NCBI GenBank assembly: GCA_036346255.1
Contig: CM070620.1
Coordinates: 54,980,522 to 55,044,521, forward strand
Origin: Ampelocalamus luodianensis
Lineage: Eukaryota; Streptophyta; Magnoliopsida; Poales; Poaceae
DNA: 64,000 nt
Direction of reading: 5' to 3'
Both the position numbers and the translations under genes were made by a program. The first letter of the stretch is position 1. Every line of letters begins with the position of its first letter. The notes below the pieces were generated by a model. It was not told where the DNA came from and did no database searches. It worked only from the letters and a program-made list of their open reading frames with translations. Below, one piece after another: positions 49,001 through 60,736 of this stretch.

Positions 49001-50000
49001 GGGTTTTAACGGGAGGAGATCTGGACGGCTAGGATTCCGACGGAGAGGTCCTAAACGGTCGGGATTTAACGAGGAGGTCCGCAAGGACAAGGTTTCAACA
49101 GAAGAGATGCGGGCGGCACAGATCACCTAGGGATGTCTGGGCGGTTCGAGATCAAAGCGGAGGAGGTCTTTTGCAAAGAGGACCTCGGAGGAGGTCCAGG
49201 GTTTTCTTTATAAAAGACCAGGGGTGGTCTTTTACAAAGAGGACCCTAAGGGTGGTCTTTAGGGGTGGTCGTTACAAAAAGACTACCGGGAGGTCTTTTT
49301 GTGCGAGAAGAGGTCCTAGCGGCGAGATTTAACCGGGGTGGTCCTAGGCAGTGAGATCAAAACAAGAGGGAGGTCCGGCGCTAGGATTTTCTGAGAGAAG
49401 GATCCTATGGCCAAAAGCTAATCTGAGGAGGTCCGGGATGGATAGGATGTGCACGAGGAGATCTTGATGGTGAGATTTATAGGAAAAGAGGTCCTAGCGC
49501 TAGGTTTTAATGAGGAAGATCCTAGGGTTAAGACTTCACCCACGGAGGTCCTCGATAGATGAGATCTACCCTAGGAGGTCACGGGACTTAGGATTTGCAC
49601 GAAAAACACTCTACGACACAGATCTAACTTGGGGTGATCTTTAACGGCTACGATTACACCTAGGAGGTCGGGGACTTAGAAGGCACGCGCGTTTTGCGGG
49701 CAAGACAGCATTAATGAGCAACCTCGGACAACATTAATGCCAATCATTAGACTATGATTCCTGCCCGAGTACGACACGGCAAAACACGAGTTTGGTTTTT
49801 AGCTCACCGCCGGCGACGGGGACCTCGCCGGCGAAAACTAAAAGCACGGCTAGGTTCCGAATAGTAAGGAGAACCTACAGGTGCCAAAAGCTACACCTAA
49901 AACACCTCCTACCAGCGGCTAGCCGGAGATGACCGTCGGAGACAAAATACAGCCAAAACGAAAAACTAACTAGATCTAAAAGAACCGGGTTTCCCTCCGA
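46030..50000 (-). mobile_element. LTR fragment D (minus), left end intact, right end lost
   Basis: Starts TGTGAGGACC at 46030, directly inside the reverse transcriptase of element C. It follows the long-LTR layout: palindromic cassette at 46789-46800, AT-rich middle, then ACGG..GATC motifs and a GCCGGCGA region. It contains a long minisatellite at 48690-49680. Around 49980-50010 it changes abruptly to LTR sequence in the opposite orientation without reaching its own TTACA end, so the right part has been lost. The end coordinate is approximate. Confidence 0.75.
48690..49680. repeat. degenerate minisatellite of about 30-bp units in LTR D
   Basis: About 30 tandem units of 25-32 bp share the core GGAGGTCCT, often followed by ACGGCTAGGATT or a similar word and ending in AACCGA or ACGAG. 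Units are diverged in sequence and length. A sub-block at 49160-49310 has changed to GGTGGTCTTTTACAAA-type units. The same GATC/ACGG words occur singly in the other LTRs of the family, so the array looks like local expansion of a resident motif. Confidence 0.8.
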
Positions 50001-53000
50001 ACTTCCGTAGGGCTCCTTTAAATCTCAATCGTCCACTTGAGATCGCACGGTCCCTATTAAACGATCCCGATTAAATTCTTTTAACACCTATTTTCATCGC
50101 AGCCGCCCATCTTCAATTGGACGGTCGATGTTCTTTTGGGGTTTTAGGAGGTGCGCGCAACTGCGGCTGTCAGCAGGGTCCGCACGTCAGGGAGTTGTCT
50201 CTTTTCATCCTTGCCTCTGTGCGCCGTCGCCGCTTTGTGACCGGAGTAGAGGCGTTATCCAAAGATCATGCAACTATTGTCAGGATATTTAGCACTAATT
50301 GGACACCTCATCGACTCTAGACACTTCCCTTTGCCTGTAGCTCAACATCTATATATATACCTAGCTTTTTGCTCTGCCATTGTTGACCCAAGGAGCTCTT
50401 CATTTTCCATTCTTTGTTCCAAGGGAGTTTCTTGCTCCTACATTTTGCTTATCCATCTTAAACCCTGGTTTCACCTTGTAATAAGGAATTAACATCTTTT
50501 GTAGGTTGAACCGAGTTTATTTCTCTGTTGATCAAAGCCGGTTTGGGAATTTTCGGTGTTTCTCATACTGCAGTAGCTAAGGCCTTAGTTCTTATCATCT
50601 TAAGTACACTAAGGACCTCCGTAGCTCACATGAATCTTTCACATGTACATAAGTAGCTCAACCTTCTTTAAACCGAAAAGTTGTTTTCATAACTTTTCGG
50701 TCTTTCATATCGTTTTCCAATTCTAGGGTTTCCTGGCTATCCTTTTAGCCTAGTTAGCTCTTAGTTGAACCCTAGTAGCATAATCGATGTTCTTTTGATT
50801 CTTGTTGTCATCTATTTAGCTTTGTAGCAAAGATCTACCTTTGTCATCTATTGTCATTAAACCGACACCTTTTGAAATTCGACGGTTTGATGAACTTGAC
50901 CGATTAGGATTAGATTAAGGTTAGCACAGGGTATTATTTACCTAAAGATCGACTAAGCTTTAATTTAGGATCTTTTACTTAGTCTATTTTCAATCAACTC
51001 GAAATCTGACTGCCTATTTTCCATTCTTTTCAAAATCAAACTGTAATTTTGACCAAAACCCTAGTTTCTGCCATTTAAAGGCAGTAGATGATAAATGGGT
51101 TATTATCTTTATTAGGGTAGGTATAACTTAAGCATATTGTTAATTATACATTACCCTCTTGATCATACATCTTCTATTCATTTTTATTTGCTGCCAGTTT
51201 TCATATTCATTGGATTTTATTATTTCTTTTTAGAATCTGGTTCTTACGAGGTATTTGATTCTATTTACGAACAACGAGCCTGCACAAGAAGTATATTATT
51301 ATCAAGGCAAGCATCCTCTTTGCACCATGTTGATCCCAAAGTTTTATACAATAGATTTTTCAAATACTGTGACACTGTTGCATGCTAATTTTACAAAATA
51401 CAATTATGGTCATTAGTAAGTAGTTATGACTGTCGTGGTGGCTTACCTAAATCTGAGTATACACTCAAAACTTAGAGTAGGGTTATATACTACGATATTT
51501 AATTTCAAATTTTGCTTAGCCATGTAGTCCATAGAGCGTTAAAGTTTGGCAAGATTCTCTTGTCAAACACAGGAACAATAAATAAATTTCATCATTTTAA
51601 CTCTTTGTCGGTTTCTTTAAATCAGATTTGAATTTTAAATTTCAATTGATCTGGACAAGAGGAAGCTAGTGGTGGTGCCTTTGAGCACGAGATTGTAAAA
51701 TGTGGTGGACTTGTCTGGACCGAATAAGGACTGAACTCTAACTATTCAATTCAAGTCCCAACGTGCTTCCACACGCGGTGTATGGGCGCTGTTTGGTTAA
51801 GTAAAGGGTTAATGCTATTGAGTTGGAGACAGGGGAGTAAGGATATGTGTATTGATCTTGTATGGCATAGATGCTTAGGTCTTCGGGCTGTGTCTTATGC
51901 CATGTGAGTTTTATATCAATATCAGATGTTCTTAGAAGGGTGAGGGCGTATTTGTGTTCCATCGCATGTACGTACCTTAAAGATGCCGATTGCAATCTAG
52001 TATGGGTAGCGAACCCAACCTGTATTTCTTTTGTTTGGGTTGACATTCCTGACGCAACATGTGTGCCCCGGTTAAGCAGATGCTATCAGTCGTTGTTTAA
52101 GCGAGATCAGTTCACACATGGGTATCCAACTCAATAGTATCAGCTTGTTGAAAAATACCAAATCTTAGTTTCCCCGGCCGGCATATCAAAGGGTGTGTGC
52201 TATTATTCTGGAGGCTTACGGGCTAACTAAGTCGTGTGGGTAAAGATGTACACCCCTGCAGGGTATCAAACTATTCGAATAGCCATGTCCACGGTCATGG
52301 ACGATAACTTGAGTTGATGTCACCTGTATAGAATTTTGTTTTCAACTACTGTTTGGGTTTTGATTCAGCATGAGGGAATTCATGCAATGTACTGTTTACT
52401 TTTACATTTCATTTACTTACTGTTTTACTCAAACCTTGATTTATTAAATTGCTTTATCAAAACCTAGCAATGGTAGGTTAAGGTGTATTGCTTTATGCAA
52501 AAGTAAACCATTGTGCCTTCCTGTTGTAACCATATGCATGTACAAATCTAAATCCTTTGAATAGGTTCTAACAAACACTTTCTTTTGTTAGTTTGTGTAA
52601 GTCTTGCTGAGTACCTTCCGTACTCAAGGTGCTATAACCTATTATTGCAGGTGAGGATGGTTATTTATATGAAGTGCCTGTTAGCGCTGATCAGGGTGAC
52701 GCTAACGAGTAAAGCTATTTCTTTCCTCCACGCAATCACCTGCGGGTGGATGGGGCCATTGGTGGTTTTGTCGTTTAATCTTTTGTTTCCGCTGCCAAAT
52801 TTTGTAGTGACCAAGTCACTTATATGATAGTCCTAAACTGAATTGTAAACTTATGTTTAATTATGTAAATGTATGACTTGTATATGTCTGATGCAATGTT
52901 GTTTAAGGATATATGTGCAGTGGTCATTGATCCTGGGAACCATTGTAAGACATATATCCGGGAAGCCTGAATATTGGATTTGTTACTTATTAAATTTATG

Positions 53001-53106
53001 CTCCTAGCACGATCTTTAATAAAGGAGCAGCACTGTTCCTTAATTAAGAATTGTGTTACAGTATAACTTTAATTAAGCACATTTCCAATATTCCGGGGCC
53101 TCCACA
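50000..53106 (+). mobile_element. LTR fragment F (plus), right end intact, left end lost
   Basis: Read in plus orientation it follows the long-LTR order: ACGG motifs at 50030-50130, a TATATATATA stretch at 50350-50359, an AT-rich middle, the palindromic cassette at 52271-52282, and an end GGGGCCTCCACA at 53106. No TGTAACA start is found on the left, where it abuts LTR D. No primer-binding site follows it; the next base already belongs to a gag frame of another element. So it is not the 5' LTR of element G. The left coordinate is approximate. Confidence 0.7.
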
Positions 53107-54518
53107 GTGGACGTGGTCGTCCGCCGGGTCGTGGCCGTGGTCGTGGGCGCGGTCCGGTTGTGTCATCTTCCTCGGCTGAGGAGGCGGCTGGTGGTTCCGC
53201 TGAGGAGGTTGCCTCGACTACTCATCCGACAGCAGACCCTCAGGCCACATCAGCCATTTTAATTCAGAATCTTCAAAGGGAGATCCAGCAAGTACAGGCA
53301 GCTCCTCCTGTTGCAGCTGCACCTGTTGTGGTACCAGTTGCGGCAGCGACTTCTCCTGAGGCTAGGATCAGCCTCCGCGAGTGGATGTCGCTTCGCTTGG
53401 ACACCTTTGATGGAGCAGGTACTCTAGTTCAGGCTGCTGATTGGTTATGTTATATGGAGCGACAGTTTGGGGCTTTGGAAATGACCTCAGAGCAGAAGGC
53501 ACGGTTTGTGGCTTTTCAACTCAAGGGCCAAGCTGATATCTGATGGGAAGGGGTTCTTTCAGCCAGGACCCCAGTTCAGGGACCAGTCACATGGGAAGTT
53601 TTTGTGGAGCAGTTCAGGACCAAGTATTATTCAAATTCATTCCTTGAGAGGATGGAGCAATCGCTACTGACACTTGTCCAAGGGAAGATGTCAGTGTCAG
53701 AGTATGATACTAAATTCAATAATTTGGTGCGCTTTGTACCCGCAGTGGCTAATGATGACCAGGAGAAGGCCAAGAGGTTCCGTCGAGGCCTCAATCAGCA
53801 GTATTGCCACGTCCTAGGAGCGACTGCCTTGCGTGACTTCAGTTCTATGGTGGAGCAGGCCAGAGGGATGGAGCTAGAGAAGGATCTTTCGTCGCAGAGG
53901 CAGATTGCTGGTGGTTCTGTTCCCGCTGGTGGATCCGGCGGTGGTCAGAAGCAAAGTTTTGGCGGGAATGGTGGGTCTTCTCAGCGACCTGCTTCCAAGA
54001 AGTTTCAGGGGAGTCGTCCCACTCATTCTGGTCAGCAGTGGCAGTCCTCTTCTTCGGCGCCACGTTCTTCATCGTCCACACCTCAGATGCGTCCTGTTCC
54101 AGGACAGGGTATGAAATGCTTCAAGTGTGGAGAGGGGCACCGGGCATCAGAGTGTTCTTTCAAAGGAACATGTCGTCATTGTGGTCAGGAGGGCCATAAG
54201 TTGTCAGTTTGCAAGAAAAATCCAGCAAGCATTATCAAATGGGAGACAATTCCAGCAACGTCTTCTTCTAGTGCTCCTCGAGGTTCAGTTCAGACTCTAG
54301 CAGCTGTTCCTGTGCCACAGTCCTCTTTAGGATGGGTTCCTCCTGCAGCGGTTACTCCTGCACCTCCTACCCTGGGTCAGCTGTTCCTCCATCATTCACT
54401 TCACCAGCCGCAGTTCCTGTACACCCTTAGCAGAGTGTCGGTGCGTCTTCTACTCCGGCACCACCGGGAGTCTACACCATGCCTACTCCTGAGACTGTGG
54501 GCCGCCCTGACGTCGTGA
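53107..54518 (+). pseudogene. gag of element G (different gypsy lineage), one internal stop
   Basis: A continuous frame starts in an Arg-Gly repeat at the edge of LTR F and runs to 54518 with a single TGA at 53541-53543, where a Trp (TGG) is expected before Trp-Glu. Visible: AADWLCYMERQFGALEM, VTWEVFVEQFRTKYY near 53600, LVRFVPAVA, FRRGLNQQY, then two zinc knuckles (CFKCGEGHRASEC near 54120 and CRHCGQEGHKLSVC near 54170). Two knuckles and the RGRG start separate it from gag of B and C. The true start codon lies left of LTR F and is not in the window. Confidence 0.85.
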
Positions 54519-55304
54519 CAGGTACCTTGCTAGTTGATTCCCATGAAGCTTTCGTTCTTTTTTATTCAGGAGCTACCTATTCCTTTGTGTCCCTAGAGTT
54601 TGCTAGAAGGGCAAGTTTGAGTATGCAGCGTATCTCTGAATCCGTCGTAGTCAGTTCCCCAGGGGGTCTTATTTCTAGCTCTATCGCCTGTCCAGGCTGT
54701 TCCATCATTATTGATGACGAAAATTTCACTGCTAACCTTTTGGTAATTCAGTTATGACCTTTCGATGTTATCCTGGGCATGAACTGGTTGTTCAGCTACC
54801 GTGCCAAGATTTGTTGCTTCTGGAAGACAGTGACTTTGCAAGCCCCGTCTGGCGAAGAACTGGTGTTTCAGGGCAATGTACCGTCTGACTCCTTGTTTGT
54901 GTTGGCTAGTATATTTCCTAGTCGTCGGTCCTCAACCATTGGGTTGCTGTGGTCTCTCAGCGAGAAGGCTGATTATTCGCTATGCATGGAGGATATTCCC
55001 GTGGTGAATGAGTTTCCTGATGTCTTTCCTGTGGAGCTTCCTAGGATGCCTCCAGCGCGGAAAGTGGAGTTCCAGATTGACCTTATTCCGGGGACCCGAC
55101 CTATTTCGATGTCTCCATATCGTTTGGCATGACCCTTCCAGGAGGAGTTGAAGAAGTAGTTGGACGACCTACTGTCCAAAGGTATGATTCGGCGTAGTGT
55201 TTCACCGTGGGGAGCGCCTGTTCTGTTTACTAAGAAGAAAGATGGCAACTGGCGTATGTGTGTGGACTACCGGGCTCTTAATCAGGCCACTGTGAAGAAT
55301 AAAT
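54479..55304 (+). pseudogene. protease and start of reverse transcriptase of element G
   Basis: The protease region carries Tyr (TAT at 54563-54565) where the catalytic Asp of the D-S/T-G triad is expected; the next residues Ser-Gly-Ala-Thr are intact. FDVILGMNWL follows after a TGA at 54755-54757. The reverse transcriptase start shows VNEFPDVFP, LIPGTRPISMSPYRLA, WGAPVLFTKKKDGNWRMCV and ALNQATVKN. A TGA at 55130-55132 and a TAG at 55157-55159 interrupt it. The frame is cut at 55304 by LTR H. It is clearly dead. Confidence 0.85.
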
Positions 55305-58266
55305 TGTGAGGACCCCAATTTATTTGGCTTGTAATGCTTAACCAACCACCTGGTCCTATAATCACAAGTCAAATAAACCGAGCCTCGAGATATGTATACT
55401 TCCCAGAAAGCAGTATACATACCTCTCCACAAAATTATGCATCAACTCCATTACAAACATAGAGTCCAAACATTACACTACTAAACAGAAAGTAACAGCA
55501 GTAAAGTTATTACAGACAATGGCCGACTGGCCACAAGATACACAAATAACAGAAAGAAGACAGCGGAAGCAAAAGTGTCATAAGATGGCTATAAACAAAG
55601 CCAATCAGTGTGCCTTCAACCCACAAGACATCTGACCGGACCGCCAAGCCTAGTCGTCGTCCACGAAACGGCAACACAGCTCACAGAAGTGAGGCCCCTG
55701 GGGCTCACCTTCTTCCTCTGCAACAAAAACATTAAGCAAAGCACCTGAGTACAAAGATTGTCTTTGTACCCGCAAGACTGACGTGTGAACTAGCAGACCT
55801 GTTCATATGCTACATGCAGGCTTATCTGGTGGAGGCCATATGTTTTATTTGCATAAAACCAACTTTATTTGCAATAATGTAATACAGTTTAAAGGCAAGT
55901 TTGCAATTCATTTTTGATTGAAATAACAGTAAGGATATTAATAACAAAAGAGTAAAGGTAAACAACCTAGAAGTGACTATCCCAATAGTCACCACAACAA
56001 TAGCACGAATCCCAGATTCGTACCACCCTTCAAGTTTTAATTTAAATGTTGTAGTCTAGTTCTTACGGGGCGTATCCGAGCGTGTCCATAACCTAGGACG
56101 AGGCTATTCGAATAGTTTGAACCCTGCAGGGGTGTACCAATGTACCCACACTTCAGACCGCCTTTAAGTCAAAGCACACTTCCGAAGGTATGCTGGCACG
56201 GCTAAGTCCTACGAGACTTTTTCCAATATTGTGTAACTACGAGCCGCTCGTATGGATAGAAATCCATACGCTTACATGGTAAAGCCGAAAAGACAACTAA
56301 CCACTCAGGATAAAGCTTTTCGGACAACTACCATGCTCCCACCTCCATCCCTACTGCGACCTCCTGCGACCGGGCGATTACACGCCAAAGTACTAGGTCA
56401 AGAGAGGTCCCATATACTCTAGTGTGGTTAGCACGCAAAATGCTCGATCGGTGGCGCAAGTAACTCGGTCCTTAACTGACTCGGGCACCATTCCAGTCAC
56501 ACCCAACAGATCACACCAATCATACCGTTGTGCCCAAGTCCAAATCATTTTGTTTTCATTTTTAGTTTTCACAAGTAACATAGCAAAATGCTGAACTATA
56601 AAGTTTTAATAATTTTTGTGTGATCAAGGCAACCGACTAAAGTCGATAACCGCCCAGTTCTACCGATAGCTAAGCATGTCTAAGCAAATTGACCCGGATC
56701 TACTAAGTGACGAGAGATCATCCAGCGATCTCTAATCACAGCAAATAACCTAGGCTCGGGTAGTAGAGGAAATCATTTGCCTACCGATTATGCATCTAAA
56801 GGATTAACTAACCAATTTAACACAAATTAAGCGATGCATACATACAGTTGAAACAAAATATTAGACTTTAAAATACTGGGATTAACATGATCAAGCGCTT
56901 GCACATTCGTCATTGCTCGAATGCTCAACTCATTGCGAGGATCGTTCTCAGGGTTACCGCAAATGTCGAAGCCTAACGATTGAACAAATAACAGCGAATA
57001 AGAACGAATAACACCGGCAAAACTCAAACATTCAAAAACAAACACAAATTCATACACAGAAGCTAGACCAACACAAAAGGAATAACAAATTAGCTGCTAC
57101 AGAGATGTTTCAATTTAGACATGCTTTCATGTGATAGATCTACCCACTCACTTGATTTACCAAGTTAACCACAAAATCAATCCTCTTATATGTTTTAATC
57201 TTTCGATAGACTTTGATGGTGATTGTGTGCACATCTAATAACTAAGCATCAAGTTAACACATCAAAACAACTAGCTACTCTAAAACAACCATTATTAGAT
57301 GAGATCACAGAACCTACAAGAAGCTATTGAACAGTAACTAGTCAAGTATCCAACTATGAGATGCTAAACAAAAATTTTCTATCTAAGATAGGGTTTTAAA
57401 GATACTCAGCTATTCATACTCCTAAGCATCACACCAAAATATTTCAAGGCTAACAATTTCAGCATGCTTCTACTACAAGACCTTACAATGCTAGAAAAGG
57501 CAAGAACCATGAGTACAGAGACAATCAACATGATCATCTAACTATCCCTTTGATCAATCATGACAACAAAAGCTTTGAAACCTAAAGATACTAACTAAAT
57601 GATTTCATGCTAACCACTACAACAAAAGGGAGTCAACCAGCACTTAACAAGAATCCAAAGCATAAGCATGAAACTAAAATCTAGTTACTGACAACAGAAA
57701 CGACAACAGGAAACAATTACAGAGAACAACACTAAAATACTTTCAAACTTCCATTACCAATTTTGATCATGCAATGAGAGTGAACTAATGAACAATCATA
57801 AGCATGATTAGCGACTAACTACAAAGCTTAAGGAGGTGGGGCCCACCGGACATACGAGAGGACAAAACCGAAGAACAGAGGAGCTCGGCGGCGCTGGACT
57901 GAAGTCGTCGCCGCGAAGGAGTGGCGAGCGGGCTATCGCGACGCCAAAATGGGTTGTTGGAGAAGCTGCTGAAGGCGAAGGTGGTCTCGAGGCACGGAGA
58001 TGCACCGAGGCGCGGCAATGACGAGCTCGCGCGGCGGCGATGGGGTGACAAGGTGCATCGCACGAGAGGAAGACGATGAAAACTAGTGCGCGCGCAGAGC
58101 ATTAGTGAGGCTCGAGAACTCACCGGTGAAATTGCCGATGACGGAGGGTAGTCGGAGTGGCGGCGGCGAGAGCTGCGACGGCGCAAGGCGGTCAACGACG
58201 CGAGGCACGAGGTGAGCGAGAGGACGTGTGAGTGAGCGGAGAAGGAAGGTGGAGTCGAGCGATCTT
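55305..58266 (-). mobile_element. LTR fragment H (minus), cut on the right by element E
   Basis: Starts TGTGAGGACC inside the reverse transcriptase of element G (preceding bases TAAAT). It keeps the shared blocks CCTCGAGATATGTATAC, CTTCTTCCTCTGCAAC and the palindromic cassette at 56104-56115 as far as about 57070. From there to 57800 it is AT-rich and not obviously alignable to the other LTRs. 57830-58260 is a GC-rich stretch in the position of the GCCGGCGA region of the others. Element E starts at 58267, so the right end of H, if kept, lies beyond the window. The part after 57070 is assigned by position only. Confidence 0.65.
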
Positions 58267-60736
58267 TGTAATACCTAAATTTTATTCGAAAGGATTAGTC
58301 GGAGAAATTAATTAAATCGGAGAAGGGTTCTTTTAGTAAAACACCAAATCAGAAATGAGAGGGGTTTTCCGCGTTTTAATGGGCAACCTGGGCTTGGGCC
58401 TAGGCCCATGTGGGGCTGGCCGGCCAAGGAGGGTGCCACTCCCCCAAACCCTAGCCGCCCCTCTCACCCCTCCCCTCTTTCCTCCCCACTCCCCATTCGC
58501 CGCCACCTTCCCCCACCTCCTCCACCCCTTGTGCTCCTCCTACCTCCTCCACCTCCATTGCTGCTGGCCAAGGGAAGAAGAACCTCCATTGCAGCCGGCC
58601 AAGGAGGAAGAAGAAGGAGAAAAGAAGAGAAGGGAGAAGAAGAGGGAGAAGAGAAGGAAGAGAGGAGAAGGAGGATCATCTTCGGGGCCTGCTCATCGTC
58701 GTCCAGCACGTCATCAAGGGTAACGACGGGTTTCTTGTGTTGAGGGATGGTCATTAGAGGCGATTGCTAATAGGTTGATTGGATCGGTTAATTTCTGTTC
58801 TCTGTCCAATTTTGTCCAGTAGCTTGCGCGGCCGATTTCATGTGGTTAGAAGCAGAATTAGGAGTTTGGATCTCCTAGAGAGTTGTAGATTATGTTCTTA
58901 GCTTTCAGTGGCCACCAAGATCACCCAAATCCGATTAACGGTCAGGAAGTTATGAATTTTTTAATATCGCTGCTCTGTTATTCTGTCAGTTTTGAACAGT
59001 CTGTAGAAAATGGGATGAATCTACTAGTTAAAGTCAAAATCAGAGGACCTCAATATAACGAAAAATGTAGGTAATTTCCATACCTTTTCATAGAGATAAA
59101 GAACACGAGATTTGGACTTTCGTAGCAAAAGTTATGATGGTTTTAGCGTACTGTCCAGAGATCCCGACGAGAATTCTGTTGTCTGATGATTGGTTTGGTA
59201 GGGAAGTTAAGGGCAGAATCAAAGGGCTCCCCAACTAGGTTTATTTAGGCAATTCAATTACCTTTTCAGAGAGTCTAAGATCATCTTAATTGGACTCCTA
59301 AGCAGAAAGTTATGTATTTTAGAATTTGGCTGTTTTCAGTGAGCACAAAAGCGATCGCTAGAAATTGGAGGTTTTGTTAGCGCTTGAGAGTTTAGTGAGA
59401 TCAATTGTGTTGTTATTTATGCTCTTGGTCCAGCGTGTTGGTCTTAGATTGGGATACCTTTATGTTCAGGTGGGAGCGCGGTTCAGGGCAGCACCCTCTT
59501 GCGTCCACCGCTCTCATGCAGTTAAGGCAAGTATTCGGGCTATTGTATATTTATGCTTGTATGCCGGGACTGTTTGTGTCGTGCTCATAATAGCTATGCA
59601 TGGATGTTATGGTGATGAGTTCCAATTTATCTTGGTGAATGCAAGTGCATTTGTATGATTCGTGGTTGTGTTCGATTGGTCATGATTGTGTGCTTCTCGA
59701 TATGTGGTAGCATAGTGAGATTGTTGGCTTGATGTGGATTTAAGATTGATGGATGCTTCATATATGTCCATGCTCTATTATTATTATGTTGTTACTGTCT
59801 TGTGGTAATTTGATGATGATTAAATGATGAGCATGTGCATATTGAGAGCATATTGAGGCTTGGTCACGCGGTGACCAAGCATGTTTCCCTTTGAGATCCC
59901 CGTCATGAATGTGACGGGCCCGAGATCCCCACACTCGAGGAGTGTGGGCTTGAGGTCCCCATTACTTGCGGAGTAATGGGCAATTGGTCCCTGTGCGTGC
60001 GGCATACGAGCATGGGTAAGTGGCGGCGGTTGCTTACTCTGCATTACGGTGTAATGCACACGAAAGTTAAAGATAAAGGATCCTTGAGCATTGCATTGGT
60101 TGCATTTCATAAGTTAAAAAGGCTATGTTTAGTGTTGTGTTATTGTGGATCATTAATGCTATGTTTGTGTTCTTGTTTATAGCCTTGTTGATACTTGCTG
60201 AGTCTTTGGGCTCACTCTTGCTTTAATGTATTTTAGGTACCAATGGCGGGATCGACATGAATGGGAGGAATAGATGATGGATGCACGCACTACCTCACAA
60301 CATTAAAGCAATTGTCATTTAGCTTCATATAAGAATAAATAGATCACGAGAAATACCCATGGTTGTTTTATGATTCGATTATGGTTGTGAGAATAGTGTT
60401 AATTTGATTACATTCATATGATTATCTCTTATGCATGAGTGAATTGGATTATGAAATTATTGTTAAATGTTATGTTTACATTAGAAGCTATGGATAGTTT
60501 GAGTTTCAGGTTAAGCAGTAATAATGAGAATAGAAAGTTTTGGTTATGTTTATGATATTATTCTACGCTTGAATGAACTCGATTATGATTATATTGATAA
60601 ATGCCTTGATCAATTGTTGGAACCTCGGTATAGGCGACTATACAAAGGAGGTTTTGTCGAGATTTTGTAATTGGTCTTAGTTTAGCTTAGTTTAATTTAA
60701 TTTTAGTAGCATTCGGGCTCAATGTTGAGTCATTAT
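58267..60736 (+). mobile_element. 5' LTR of ORF-less element E, about 2470 bp
   Basis: Starts TGTAATACC at 58267. From about 58815 to the end it is closely similar to the element A LTR at 5870-7800; the first 550 bp are related but much changed and include a long GA-rich tract at 58590-58680. It ends near 60736, where a primer-like TTAGTATCGAGG site follows. The base context before the LTR is ATCTT; the matching target copy lies outside the window. It shares the hairpin array and the same orientation as A. Confidence 0.87.
59858..60058 (+). repeat. hairpin array, copy 3 (element E LTR)
   Basis: Same seven-hairpin order as 6913-7113. Hairpin 1 (59858-59880) is identical. Hairpin 4 has A in place of T, which turns a T/T mismatch into an A-T pair. 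Hairpin 6 has T in place of C, giving G.U. Hairpin 5 is damaged (GCATACGAG replaces the right arm). Confidence 0.82.

Noticed and set aside
50000..53106. LTR F as the 5' LTR of element G
   Set aside because: No primer-binding site or leader lies between them. The gag frame is already open at the LTR edge and its start is missing.
46030..53106. D plus F as a single insertion with inverted ends
   Set aside because: The flanking five bases differ (TATTC and GTGGA) and the two sides belong to different elements.
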